Assembly (NCBI GenBank): GCA_029210175.1
Contig: JARGPL010000029.1
Span: 1-54,654, forward strand
From: Minwuia sp.
GTDB lineage: Bacteria; Pseudomonadota; Alphaproteobacteria; Minwuiales; Minwuiaceae
Reading direction: 5' to 3'
DNA: 54,654 nucleotides
Of this stretch, positions 1 through 9,041 are shown piece by piece. Numbering within the stretch: the first letter of the stretch is position 1; every line of letters starts with the position of its first letter. Made by a program: the position numbers and the translations under genes. The notes beneath the pieces are model-generated. The model saw only the letters and a list, made by a program, of their open reading frames with translations. It was not told the origin of the DNA and searched no databases.

Positions 1-1
1 C

Positions 2-3000
2 ACCATCAGGGGCGAAGGAGGCAATGACACGCTGCGCGGCGGGGCGGGCTCGGACGTGCTCTTTGGCGGAGACGGAAACGACGATGTCACCGGCGGCGAC
101 ATCTTCGGACTGTTCGGTACCGAGGCAGACACTCTCGCAGGCGGCGCAGGCGACGATGCTCTCAGCGGAGGTGGCGGCGACGACACCTATCTGTTCAGTG
201 CCGGATTTGGCCAGGACATCATCCGCAGCACCGGTGCGGGCAGCACAGACCGTGACGTGCTGGTTTTCGATGAATCGGTTCAGCGGCAGGACATTCGTCT
301 CTTCACCAGAAACTTCCCGGATGACCGGAACAAGTCAGCCGACCTGTTCATCCGGTTCGAACCCGATGGATCGACCATCACCCTGACCAACTTCATCCAG
401 GACGTCGATGCAGAAGACGCCGGGCAGCTTGATCGGGGTCTCCGGGAAATCAGGTTCGCCGACGGTCAGGTCATGGTCTTCGAGCTCGGCCTAGAACTGG
501 AGGGGGCAAGCGGTCGCGATGAGATGCGCGGCTCGCAGTTCAACGACACGATCTCCGGCGGGGAGGGGGGCGACCGGATCGAGGGCAACAATGGCGACGA
601 CGTCTTGTCCGGCGGCGCAGGGAATGACGATCTCTTCGGCGGAAACGGTGCGGATACGCTGATTGCCGGTTCCGGGAACAATTTTATCGATGGCGGACCG
701 GGCATCGATGTCGCGATCTTCACCGGTGACATTCTTGCCTACAAGCACGATTGCGTCATCGACGTCGGGCTCCTGCTCGCCGGTGACCCTGACACGGTCG
801 GTCGCCACATTGTCCGCAATGTCGAGGTCCTGATCTTCAACGGAACGGAGTTTGTGTTCTCCGATTTCGAGAACACCCAGGTTCTGGGGACCGCAGGCGC
901 AGATCGTCTTGACGGCGGCGTTGAGCGCGACTTCCTGGGCGGACTGGAAGGCGACGACACGATTGATGGCCGCGATGGCGGCGACTTCGTCAATGCGGGC
1001 GAAGGTGACGATCTCGTCCTCGGCAACCGGGGCGACGACATCCTGGATGGTGGCGACGGGTTCGACACCCTGTCATTTGCTGGCGAAAGCGAGACGGTCG
1101 TCGTCAATCTCGGAGCCGGGCGGACGTCAGGATCCCTCGGCAATGACACGCTGGCCCGCTTCGAGGTGGTCGAGGGCGGCGCGGCAGACGATCTGCTGAT
1201 CGGCGACACCGGCAGCAACGAACTGCGCGGCGGTGGAGGCGGCGACACGCTGCAGGGCGCGGCAGGTGGCGACACTCTGACGGGTCTGAGTGGCAACGAC
1301 ACCTTCGTGTTCAGTGACGGTGATGGGCCCGATGTGATCACCGACTTCGAAACCGGTGACCTGATCGATCTGCAAGGCATTGTCGCGATCAGCGCGTTCT
1401 CCGATGTGCAGGACGTTCTCTCCCAGGCGGGTTCCGATGCCATTCTCGATTTCGGCGGCGGCGACAGCATCCTGCTGGAGGATGTGACGGCGTCTGCCCT
1501 TTCGGCCACCGACTTTCTGCTGGATCCTAACAATGCGCGACGCATCGTGGGCACGGAGGGTGATGACCTGCTCGTCGCCGATATGCTCGACAACCTGATC
1601 GACGGGCTGGGGGGAAACGACACGATAGAGGGCCTGTTTGGCGGGGATCTGCTGTCCGGTGGGACAGGCGCCGATTCTCTGGTAGGGGAGACCGGCGCGG
1701 ATACCCTGCGCGGGGGAGACGATGACGACACGCTGAACGGTGGCAATGGCGACGACGTGCTGGACGGCGGCACGGGTAACGACACTCTTCTCTTCAGTAC
1801 CGGGTTCGGCAACGACCTGATCCTTGCTTCGGACGCGTTGATCGCCGAGACGAACACGCTCTTCTTCGATTCCAGCTTCAACAAGCTGGACGTGCGTCTG
1901 AAATCCTTCGCGAATCCGGGGGACCTGAGTGCCAGTCTGGTGATCCGCCATGACCTCGGCGGTGGCGAGATCACCATCAATGATTTCATTGACAGCAACG
2001 CAGGTGACTCTTTCGGCGCCCTGCGAACCGGTTTCGAGATCATCGAGTTCGCTGACGGCACCCTCATCGACCTCCGACAGGGGCTGGTCCTGCGCGGCGA
2101 AGCGCAGGGCGAGCACATGCGTGGCACCAACCAGAACGACCAGATCTCGACAGCCAGTGGTGATGATGAGGTCGAGGGCTTCGCCGGGGCGGATTCTCTG
2201 TTCGGCGGTCAGGGCAACGACACCCTCGACGGTGGTGACGGCGATGACCAGATCTTCGGCGGGACCGACAGCGACCAGCTTTCCGGCGGCGAGGGTGATG
2301 ACTTGCTGGAGGCGGGCCTGAACCAGGACACGCTCAGCGGCGGCGGCGGCAACGACACCTTCGTGTTCAGCGACGGTGATGGGGCCGATGTGATCACCGA
2401 CTTCGCAACCGGTGATCTGATCGATCTGCGCGGGGTCAGTGCGATCGGCAGCTTCCAGGATGTGCTGGACCGTCTGCGTGATCTGAGCGTCGACAGCCTG
2501 ATCGACATCGGAAACGGTGACAGCATCACGCTTGAGGGCTTCGCCACGAGTGATCTGGCGGAGGAACACGTCCTGCTGACGGTGAACACCGACACACCCC
2601 TCCAGCGCATCGACCCCACCGTCAATGCCTTCATCGTCGGTAACGGGGATCAGGTCTCGGTGACGGGAGTGTATGCGACGGCCAATCCGGTGGATGAAAC
2701 GCTCGCCGGGATCGGGCTGCGGGTGCATTTCGACAGTTCCGTGTTGCGCTTCGATGGCCTTGAGAACGTGTTTCAGTTCGCGCTGCAGCCCTTTGGCCAG
2801 GTCGTTGAGGCCGATTCCGGCGATTTCGACGGGGATGCTGCAACCGACAGTTTCGTGGCACTGAACTGGGCCGATTTCGGTGGCCAGTTTCCGGGGGACG
2901 GTACGACGCCTCTGGACCTGTTCGACATCCTGTTCACCGGCCTTGGCAGCACGACGGACAGCAACGTGAATTTCTCTGCCTCCAGTGTCGCGCTCGGCCG

Positions 3001-3985
3001 GAACTTCGCGAGCACGTCAGTGGTTGTTGCCGCCGACCGCTGGCCCCTGCCAGATGCCATCACGGTTGCCGAGAACAGCACCGATGGAATCCTGGTCGCC
3101 GACCTGGCCCCAATACCGATCGACCCGGACGATCCGGGAAATTTCACCTTGCTGGACAACGCTGGCGGACGGTTCGCAATAGATGGTTTCGTGTTGCGGG
3201 TGGCCGATGGCAACGCGCTGGATTTCGAGGATACGGCCAGCCATGACCTGAGCATTCGCATCACCAACAAAGCGGGTGGCAGTGTCGACCGGTCCATCAC
3301 CGTAGACCTGACCGACGTCAACGAGGCGCCGACGGCAATCGCCATCGACAGTGCCGACGTGGACGAGGACGCCGCGACCGGTGATCAGGTCGGCATTCTG
3401 TCGGCGCTTGACCCGGAAGGCGGTGTGATCAACTTCACCCTGCTTGATGATGCGGGAGGCCGCTTCGCGCTGGACGGAGACCGTCTGGTTGTCGCCGGTG
3501 GCGGTCTGGACTTCGAGACCACCGCCAGCCATGCCGTTACTGTGCGTGCGACCGACACGGGCGGTCTGAGCCTGGATCAGGTTCTCAACATCGGCATCAA
3601 CGACGTGGTAGAAGCGACATTGGATCTGGACGGCGACGGCAGGGTCAATGCGCTGACGGATGGCATGATCGCTCTGGGCGATTTGTTTGGTGCCCCCCTG
3701 TCGCAGCTGGTCACGTTTGCGGAACCGGATTCACCGGGTACGGACTTCCAGTTCCTGGAGGACCGGTTGCGGGACGCGAGGGCAGAAATCTTCGATGTCG
3801 ATGGTGACGGTGTAACGAATGTCCTCAAGGACGCACTCACCGATGGCCTGATGATCCTGGGCCACCTGTTCGGGGCGCCTGCCGATCAGGTCGCCGGGTT
3901 TGCTGCACCCGATGCGACCCGGACTGACCCGGCGGAGATCGCGGCATTTCTCGACAGTTTCATCCCGGTCGATGCATCGGCTTGA
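2..3985 (+). CDS. RTX calcium-binding protein with cohesin-, cadherin- and dockerin-like C-terminal domains (5' partial)
   Basis: The frame is open to the left edge, so the N-terminus lies outside the window; about 1,327 residues are visible. Most of the protein is glycine/aspartate nonapeptide repeats of the GGxGxDxLx type, which fold into Ca2+-binding beta-rolls. They alternate with two HCBP-related segments (about 190-480 and 1790-2090), each ending in a 'FADG' motif. A beta-sandwich resembling a cohesin follows (about 2610-3040, 'HFDSSVLRF'), then two cadherin-like repeats (about 3050-3330 and 3331-3610, 'DVNEAPTAI' between them). At the end are two dockerin-like Ca2+ loops with the pattern DxDGDG...DGxxxLGxLFGA (3620-3700 and 3790-3890). 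The role is inferred to be secreted or surface adhesion via type I secretion. No exporter is adjacent, but one lies at 36.6-39.7 kb. RTX identity is sure; the cohesin label is the least certain. Confidence 0.9.
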   Translation, partial: TIRGEGGNDTLRGGAGSDVLFGGDGNDDVTGGDIFGLFGTEADTLAGGAGDDALSGGGGDDTYLFSAGFGQDIIRSTGAGSTDRDVLVFDESVQRQDIRLFTRNFPDDRNKSADLFIRFEPDGSTITLTNFIQDVDAEDAGQLDRGLREIRFADGQVMVFELGLELEGASGRDEMRGSQFNDTISGGEGGDRIEGNNGDDVLSGGAGNDDLFGGNGADTLIAGSGNNFIDGGPGIDVAIFTGDILAYKHDCVIDVGLLLAGDPDTVGRHIVRNVEVLIFNGTEFVFSDFENTQVLGTAGADRLDGGVERDFLGGLEGDDTIDGRDGGDFVNAGEGDDLVLGNRGDDILDGGDGFDTLSFAGESETVVVNLGAGRTSGSLGNDTLARFEVVEGGAADDLLIGDTGSNELRGGGGGDTLQGAAGGDTLTGLSGNDTFVFSDGDGPDVITDFETGDLIDLQGIVAISAFSDVQDVLSQAGSDAILDFGGGDSILLEDVTASALSATDFLLDPNNARRIVGTEGDDLLVADMLDNLIDGLGGNDTIEGLFGGDLLSGGTGADSLVGETGADTLRGGDDDDTLNGGNGDDVLDGGTGNDTLLFSTGFGNDLILASDALIAETNTLFFDSSFNKLDVRLKSFANPGDLSASLVIRHDLGGGEITINDFIDSNAGDSFGALRTGFEIIEFADGTLIDLRQGLVLRGEAQGEHMRGTNQNDQISTASGDDEVEGFAGADSLFGGQGNDTLDGGDGDDQIFGGTDSDQLSGGEGDDLLEAGLNQDTLSGGGGNDTFVFSDGDGADVITDFATGDLIDLRGVSAIGSFQDVLDRLRDLSVDSLIDIGNGDSITLEGFATSDLAEEHVLLTVNTDTPLQRIDPTVNAFIVGNGDQVSVTGVYATANPVDETLAGIGLRVHFDSSVLRFDGLENVFQFALQPFGQVVEADSGDFDGDAATDSFVALNWADFGGQFPGDGTTPLDLFDILFTGLGSTTDSNVNFSASSVALGRNFASTSVVVAADRWPLPDAITVAENSTDGILVADLAPIPIDPDDPGNFTLLDNAGGRFAIDGFVLRVADGNALDFEDTASHDLSIRITNKAGGSVDRSITVDLTDVNEAPTAIAIDSADVDEDAATGDQVGILSALDPEGGVINFTLLDDAGGRFALDGDRLVVAGGGLDFETTASHAVTVRATDTGGLSLDQVLNIGINDVVEATLDLDGDGRVNALTDGMIALGDLFGAPLSQLVTFAEPDSPGTDFQFLEDRLRDARAEIFDVDGDGVTNVLKDALTDGLMILGHLFGAPADQVAGFAAPDATRTDPAEIAAFLDSFIPVDASA

Positions 3986-4074
3986 CCTCCCTGCGCGCCT
4001 GACCGGAAAAGCCCATCCTTCGCGCTTCCGCCGATCCGGCCTATCCTGCACATCAAGACAGGGGAGGACAGGTG

Positions 4075-5601
4075 ATGGTCGAGGCTTTGACGATCCGGCT
4101 GAACGGGGCCGACAATGTAGCCGTGGCGCGGGTGGACATTCTGCCGGGCACGGAAATTGCGCCCTATGGCGTGACCGCGAACCACCATATTCCGGCGGGG
4201 CACAAGATCGCGCTGGACGGCATTGCTGCCGGTGCGGCGGTGCGCAAGTACAACCAGATCATCGGCTTTGCGGAGGGCGGCATTGCGCCCGGTGACCACA
4301 TTCACACCCACAATTGCCTGTTCGGCGACTTCGAACGCGATTACGCGATCGGGCAGGATGTCCGGGCGACGGATTTCGTGCCGGAGCATGAACGCGCCGT
4401 CTTCCAGGGCTTTCGCCGCGACAATGGCAAGGCCGCGACCCGCAACTACATCGGCGTGCTGACGTCCGTGAACTGCTCGGCCACCGTTGCCCGCTATGTG
4501 GCGGACCATTTCCGCGATCCTGCGATCCTGGCCCAGTACCCCAATGTCGATGGTGTCGTGGCGCTGACCCATGGCACCGGCTGCGGCATGGCATCGGAAG
4601 GTGAGGGCATGCGGATGCTGTCGCGCACCTTCGCCGGCTACGCCCGCCACGCCAACTTCGCCGGGCTGTTGTTCATCGGGTTGGGCTGCGAGGCGGCCCA
4701 GCTGGGCATGATGATGGATGTGGAGGGACTGAAGCCGGGTCCCCTGCTGCACATGTTCACCATCCAGGACTCGGGCGGCACCACGGCCACGGTGCGCAAG
4801 GGCATCGATCTGGTGAAGGACATGCTGCCGCATGCCAACGCCAAGGGGCGGGAGCCGATTCCGGCATCCGAACTGATCCTCGGCCTGGAGTGTGGCGGGT
4901 CCGACGCCTATTCCGGCATCTCCGCCAACCCGGCGCTGGGCGCGGCGGCGGATCTGCTGGTCCGGCATGGCGGCACCGCCTGCCTGGGGGAAACGCCGGA
5001 GATCTATGGCGCGGAACATCTGCTGACCCGGCGGGCGGTATCGGATGAGGTGGCTCAGAAGCTGATCACCAAGATCCACTGGTGGGAAGACTATGTGGCC
5101 CGCAACAGTGGTTCGATGGACAACAATCCCAGCCCCGGCAACAAGGCAGGCGGGCTGACCACGATCCTGGAAAAGAGCCTCGGTGCCGCAGCCAAGGGCG
5201 GCACCACCAAACTTGTCGATGTCTACAGCTATGCGGAGAAGATTACCGCCAGGGGTTTCGTCTTCATGGACACGCCCGGCTATGACCCCGTATCCGTCAC
5301 CGGCTTCGTCGCCGGGGGGGCAAACGTGGTCTGCTTCACCACCGGTCGCGGATCGGTCTTTGGCTGCAAGCCGACGCCCTCGCTGAAGCTGGCGACCAAC
5401 ACGGCGATGTATTCGCGCCTGTCCGATGACATGGACATCAACTGCGGCCTGGTCGTGGACGGGGAGAAGGACGTGCAGCAGATGGGTCAGGCGATCTTCG
5501 ATCTGATCCTGGCGACCGCGTCCGGAGACAAGACCTGCTCGGAGCGGCTGGGCTTTGGCGATGACGAATTCCTGCCCTGGCAGATCGGAGCGGTGATGTG
5601 A
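4075..5601 (+). CDS. UxaA-family (altronate/galactarate-type) dehydratase
   Basis: A 508-residue protein of the UxaA/GarD family, Fe-dependent lyases that dehydrate sugar acids such as altronate or galactarate. The N-terminal ~95 residues form a SAF domain ('RLNGADNVAVARVDI'), followed by the large catalytic domain with family-typical segments 'THGTGCGM', 'LECGGSDAYSGISANPALG' and 'NPSPGNKAGGLTTI'. The length fits a fused two-domain UxaA. ATG 4075 is chosen because GGGGAGGA at 4061-4068 sits 7 nt upstream; the adjacent GTG 4072 is the alternative. The stop overlaps the region where the downstream hydrolase begins, so the two are probably co-transcribed. The substrate is not decidable from sequence; many paralogues act on other hydroxy acids. 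Confidence 0.88.
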   Translation: MVEALTIRLNGADNVAVARVDILPGTEIAPYGVTANHHIPAGHKIALDGIAAGAAVRKYNQIIGFAEGGIAPGDHIHTHNCLFGDFERDYAIGQDVRATDFVPEHERAVFQGFRRDNGKAATRNYIGVLTSVNCSATVARYVADHFRDPAILAQYPNVDGVVALTHGTGCGMASEGEGMRMLSRTFAGYARHANFAGLLFIGLGCEAAQLGMMMDVEGLKPGPLLHMFTIQDSGGTTATVRKGIDLVKDMLPHANAKGREPIPASELILGLECGGSDAYSGISANPALGAAADLLVRHGGTACLGETPEIYGAEHLLTRRAVSDEVAQKLITKIHWWEDYVARNSGSMDNNPSPGNKAGGLTTILEKSLGAAAKGGTTKLVDVYSYAEKITARGFVFMDTPGYDPVSVTGFVAGGANVVCFTTGRGSVFGCKPTPSLKLATNTAMYSRLSDDMDINCGLVVDGEKDVQQMGQAIFDLILATASGDKTCSERLGFGDDEFLPWQIGAVM

Positions 5602-5615
5602 GCAAAGGGGAACAG

Positions 5616-6554
5616 ATGCAGCGTGCCGATCATCGGATCGACAGCAGCCTGAACGGCCTGAAAACCGCCTTGCGCAACAAGCATGTGAACCCGGACGGGC
5701 CGCCCGTGCTGTTCGTGCACGGCGCAACCTATCCATCGACCATCATGTTCGATTATCCGGTCGATGGCGTGTCCTGGATGGACTGGATGGCGGCACGCGG
5801 CTTCGATGTCTGGTGCATCGACCTGCCCGGCTATGGCCTGTCGGACCGACCGCTGGAGATGACGGTGCCCGCAGACCAGAACGCCCCCGTCGTCACGACG
5901 GCAGATGCGGAGCGCGACGTGGCGCGTGCGGTGGATTTCATCCTCGCCCGACGCAGTGCGGCACAGCTTGATCTGGTGGGCTATTCCTGGGGCACTGCGA
6001 TCTGTGGCGGCATTGCCGCCCGGCACCCCGGCAAGGTGCGCCGTCTGGTCCTGTCCGGCGCACTCTGGTGTCGGGTATCAACCCAGGGCATCGGTGCTCT
6101 GGGCCAGCCGGGTGCCTGGCGTCAGGTGGAAGCATCTGCGGTGGTCGATCGCTGGTGCATCGGGCTGGACGATGCGCAAAAGACAGCGATCTCGACACCG
6201 GCGGCAATGCGGGCCTGGGCTGACGCAGCCATCGCCACCGACCCGGAGACCGGATCAGGCGATGCGCCGTTCCTGCGGGCACCGGCAGGTGTCGTGCAGG
6301 ATGTGCAGCAGCACTGGCTGAAGAATGATCCGACCTGGGATCCGTCCCGCGTCACCTGCCCGACACAGATCGTCGTCGGTGAATGGGACCATGAAACCAC
6401 GCCGGAACAGGGTCGCGACGTGTTCGAGCGCCTGACGGCGGCGGCGGAGAAACGCTATACCCTGCTCGGTGCCGCCACCCATTCGATGCTGCTGGAGAAC
6501 CGCCGCCACGCCCTCTACGACGTGGTGCACGATTTCCTGACCGCTGACATCTGA
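5616..6554 (+). CDS. alpha/beta hydrolase
   Basis: A roughly 312-residue alpha/beta-hydrolase-fold protein. It shows the oxyanion segment 'VLFVHGATYP', the aromatic-lined 'IDLPGYGLSDRP' strand and the nucleophile elbow GYSWG (GxSxG). 'VVGEWDHETTPEQG' holds the likely acid and 'ATHSMLLE' the catalytic His. ATG 5616 follows AAAGGGGAACAG. The in-frame GTG 5598, which overlaps the dehydratase stop and has GGAG 7 nt upstream, is an equally possible start. Tight coupling to the UxaA-type gene suggests that it hydrolyses an ester or lactone upstream of the sugar-acid dehydration step; that is inference. Specificity is unknown. Confidence 0.87.
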   Translation: MQRADHRIDSSLNGLKTALRNKHVNPDGPPVLFVHGATYPSTIMFDYPVDGVSWMDWMAARGFDVWCIDLPGYGLSDRPLEMTVPADQNAPVVTTADAERDVARAVDFILARRSAAQLDLVGYSWGTAICGGIAARHPGKVRRLVLSGALWCRVSTQGIGALGQPGAWRQVEASAVVDRWCIGLDDAQKTAISTPAAMRAWADAAIATDPETGSGDAPFLRAPAGVVQDVQQHWLKNDPTWDPSRVTCPTQIVVGEWDHETTPEQGRDVFERLTAAAEKRYTLLGAATHSMLLENRRHALYDVVHDFLTADI

Positions 6555-6570
6555 GGTTCGGTGCTGCGGG

Positions 6571-7473
6571 TCATGCCTCGCTCTGGCCGACGGGGCGGGA
6601 CAGCAGATCGCTGACAGCCTGTTGCAGGGGGATGCCGAGATGCAGCACCTCGTGCACGGCGCCCGCGATCGGCAATTCGATACCCAGGATGGCGGCGCGC
6701 TGCAACAGCGGTGCCACGGAGTGGACACCTTCCACCAGCACATCCGGCAGGTCCGCATCGCGCCCCAGCGCGGCACCAAAGGCAAAGTTGCGGGATGTCT
6801 CATCGGTGCAGGTCAGCACCAGATCACCCAGACCGGAAAGCCCCGAGAGCGTCTCGTCGCGGGCGCCCAGCGCGCGACCCAGCCTGCGCAGTTCCGCAAG
6901 CCCGCGGGAAATCACGGCAGCGCGGGCGTTCAGGCCCAGCCCGGCCCCTGTCACGGCGCCCGCCGCAATGGCGAGCACGTTCTTCATTGCCCCGCCCAGG
7001 GCAACGCCGATCACATCGTCACTGGCATACAACCGGAAACCCGCGTGTCCCAGACGGGTTGCCCAGAGTTCGGCCAGCGCCATGTCCGGCAGGGCGAGCA
7101 CGGCCGCCGCGGGAAGACCGCGCAACACCTCGCCTGCGAAATTCGGACCCGACAGCATGCCGATGGGATTGGCGGGCAGAATGTCGGTCGCCACTTCCGG
7201 CAGCAGGGCACCGGTTTCCCGCTCAAGACCCTTGGCGCAGATGATGATCGGCAGGTCGGGCGGGGTAACGTCCGCGATCTGGTCCAGCACCTGGCGGACG
7301 GTCTGCGCGGGCACCACCAGCAGCAGCGCATCAGCGTCCGCCATCGCAGCGCGTTGCCGATCAACGGACCGGTCGGCCAGTATCGTGGCATGACCGGCCC
7401 GCCGCATCGTGGCGTCCAGCGCGCCGCCCCAGGCACCCGTTCCGATGATGGCGATTCTGATTTGTTCTGACAT
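6571..7473 (-). CDS. gpsA: glycerol-3-phosphate dehydrogenase [NAD(P)+]
   Basis: A 300-residue cytosolic enzyme that interconverts dihydroxyacetone phosphate and sn-glycerol-3-phosphate for phospholipid synthesis. The N-terminal Rossmann motif is 'IAIIGTGAWGGALDATM', followed by 'LLLVVPAQTVRQVL' and 'IICAKGLERETG'. The catalytic-lysine helix reads 'GGAMKNVLAIAAG', and the substrate-binding segment 'GLSGLGDLVLTCT' is present with the usual SRN ('ETSRNFAFG'). Length matches the family, slightly short. It is convergent with the hydrolase (16 bp gap) and divergent from coxG, with a 176-bp spacer between their start codons. Confidence 0.95.
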   Translation of the reverse strand: MSEQIRIAIIGTGAWGGALDATMRRAGHATILADRSVDRQRAAMADADALLLVVPAQTVRQVLDQIADVTPPDLPIIICAKGLERETGALLPEVATDILPANPIGMLSGPNFAGEVLRGLPAAAVLALPDMALAELWATRLGHAGFRLYASDDVIGVALGGAMKNVLAIAAGAVTGAGLGLNARAAVISRGLAELRRLGRALGARDETLSGLSGLGDLVLTCTDETSRNFAFGAALGRDADLPDVLVEGVHSVAPLLQRAAILGIELPIAGAVHEVLHLGIPLQQAVSDLLSRPVGQSEA

Positions 7474-7649
7474 GGCTGGAAGGTTGGCCTGTTCGGCCGG
7501 CGATCGGATGCGTCATAGGGACGCAAAACCCTTTCTGTCAGGTGGGTGAATGGGTTTTGCCTCCGAGACGCATTAGGTTCCAGATGCAGTATCAAAGACG
7601 ACCGGGCGCTCAGCCCGGCGCACGAACACTCAAGCAGGGGGGTGAGCCG

Positions 7650-8393
7650 ATGAAGATCACCGGAACCTACGAACTCGAAGCGGATCGCCAGAAGGTGTGG
7701 GAGGCACTGAACGACCCGGAAGTGCTGAAGGCCTGCATCCCCGGTTGCGAGTCGCTGGACAAGACCGGCGAGAACGAACTGACTGCCACGGTGACCGCGA
7801 AGGTCGGGCCGGTGAAGGCGAAGTTCAACGGCTCTGTCGAACTGAAGGATCTCAACCCGCCGGAATCCTATCGGATCGAAGGGTCAGGCAAGGGCGGGGC
7901 CGCCGGTTTCGCCAAGGGTGGAGCCGATGTGCGGCTGGATGAACGCGATGGCGGCGGCACCGTGCTGTCCTATGAAGTGGATGCACAGGTCGGTGGCAAG
8001 CTGGCACAGATCGGGTCACGCCTGATCGACGGCACTGCGAAGAAGCTGGCTGACCAGTTCTTCGCCAACTTCCGCGCCCATGTGGAAACGCCGTCAGACG
8101 ATGCAGTCACCACCGCGCCGGCAGCAGATGATGCACCGACGGCAGAATCGGAAGAAAAACCGGCTCAGCCGGTCGCGCCGACGGATGCGGCCGATGACGA
8201 CACGCCTGCACCCGAAATGGCGGTCAGCGACACGCCGCAACCGGAGACGGAAATGCGACCGACACCGCAGGCCGCACCGGCCCAGCCACCCAAGCCGACA
8301 CAGGCTCCGGAAAAGGCTTCCGGCCTGCCTGCATGGGTCTGGTTTCTGGCGGCGGCGGGATTGATTCTGGTTTTGGTCGCTCTCGTCTCTTGA
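7650..8393 (+). CDS. coxG: CoxG-like SRPBCC protein, C-terminally membrane-anchored
   Basis: A 247-residue protein. Residues 1-150 are an SRPBCC/CoxG (carbon monoxide dehydrogenase subunit G) domain: '[20 protein letters not shown]', 'CIPGCESL', and 'GPVKAKFNG'. Next comes a Pro/Ala/acidic linker of about 75 residues, then one C-terminal hydrophobic helix ('[18 protein letters not shown]') ending at the carboxyl terminus. In CO-oxidising bacteria CoxG helps recruit the dehydrogenase to the membrane (established for the family); the tail anchor here fits that. ATG 7650 follows GGGGGGTGAG; the upstream in-frame ATG 7542 lacks homologous sequence. It is the first gene of the coxG-S-L-M operon. 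Confidence 0.9.
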   Translation: MKITGTYELEADRQKVWEALNDPEVLKACIPGCESLDKTGENELTATVTAKVGPVKAKFNGSVELKDLNPPESYRIEGSGKGGAAGFAKGGADVRLDERDGGGTVLSYEVDAQVGGKLAQIGSRLIDGTAKKLADQFFANFRAHVETPSDDAVTTAPAADDAPTAESEEKPAQPVAPTDAADDDTPAPEMAVSDTPQPETEMRPTPQAAPAQPPKPTQAPEKASGLPAWVWFLAAAGLILVLVALVS

Positions 8394-8457
8394 GACTGAG
8401 GCCAAGCCGATACAGGATACGACCAGGGAAACGACGACCAAGGGAGAACGGGGTCAC

Positions 8458-8925
<468 letters not shown>

Positions 8926-9041
8926 GGCACGCCGCCCAGAAACTGCCCAACGGATGACGGTGACAGCAGATCACCGCATCCCCACAAGAGGATCGGCCCC
9001 TGATGGCGCAAGCGCCAGATACCGGGGCCTCAGGAGGCAAC

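Noticed and set aside
2600-3985. A cellulosome scaffold
   Set aside because: Only one cohesin-like and weak dockerin-like segments occur, in an RTX/cadherin context; no glycoside hydrolases or carbohydrate-binding modules are present.
3886-5736. A 616-codon minus-strand open frame across the UxaA-type gene
   Set aside because: It overlaps a clearly conserved plus-strand gene, is rich in Arg/His/Gln as typical for shadow frames, and has no recognisable motif.
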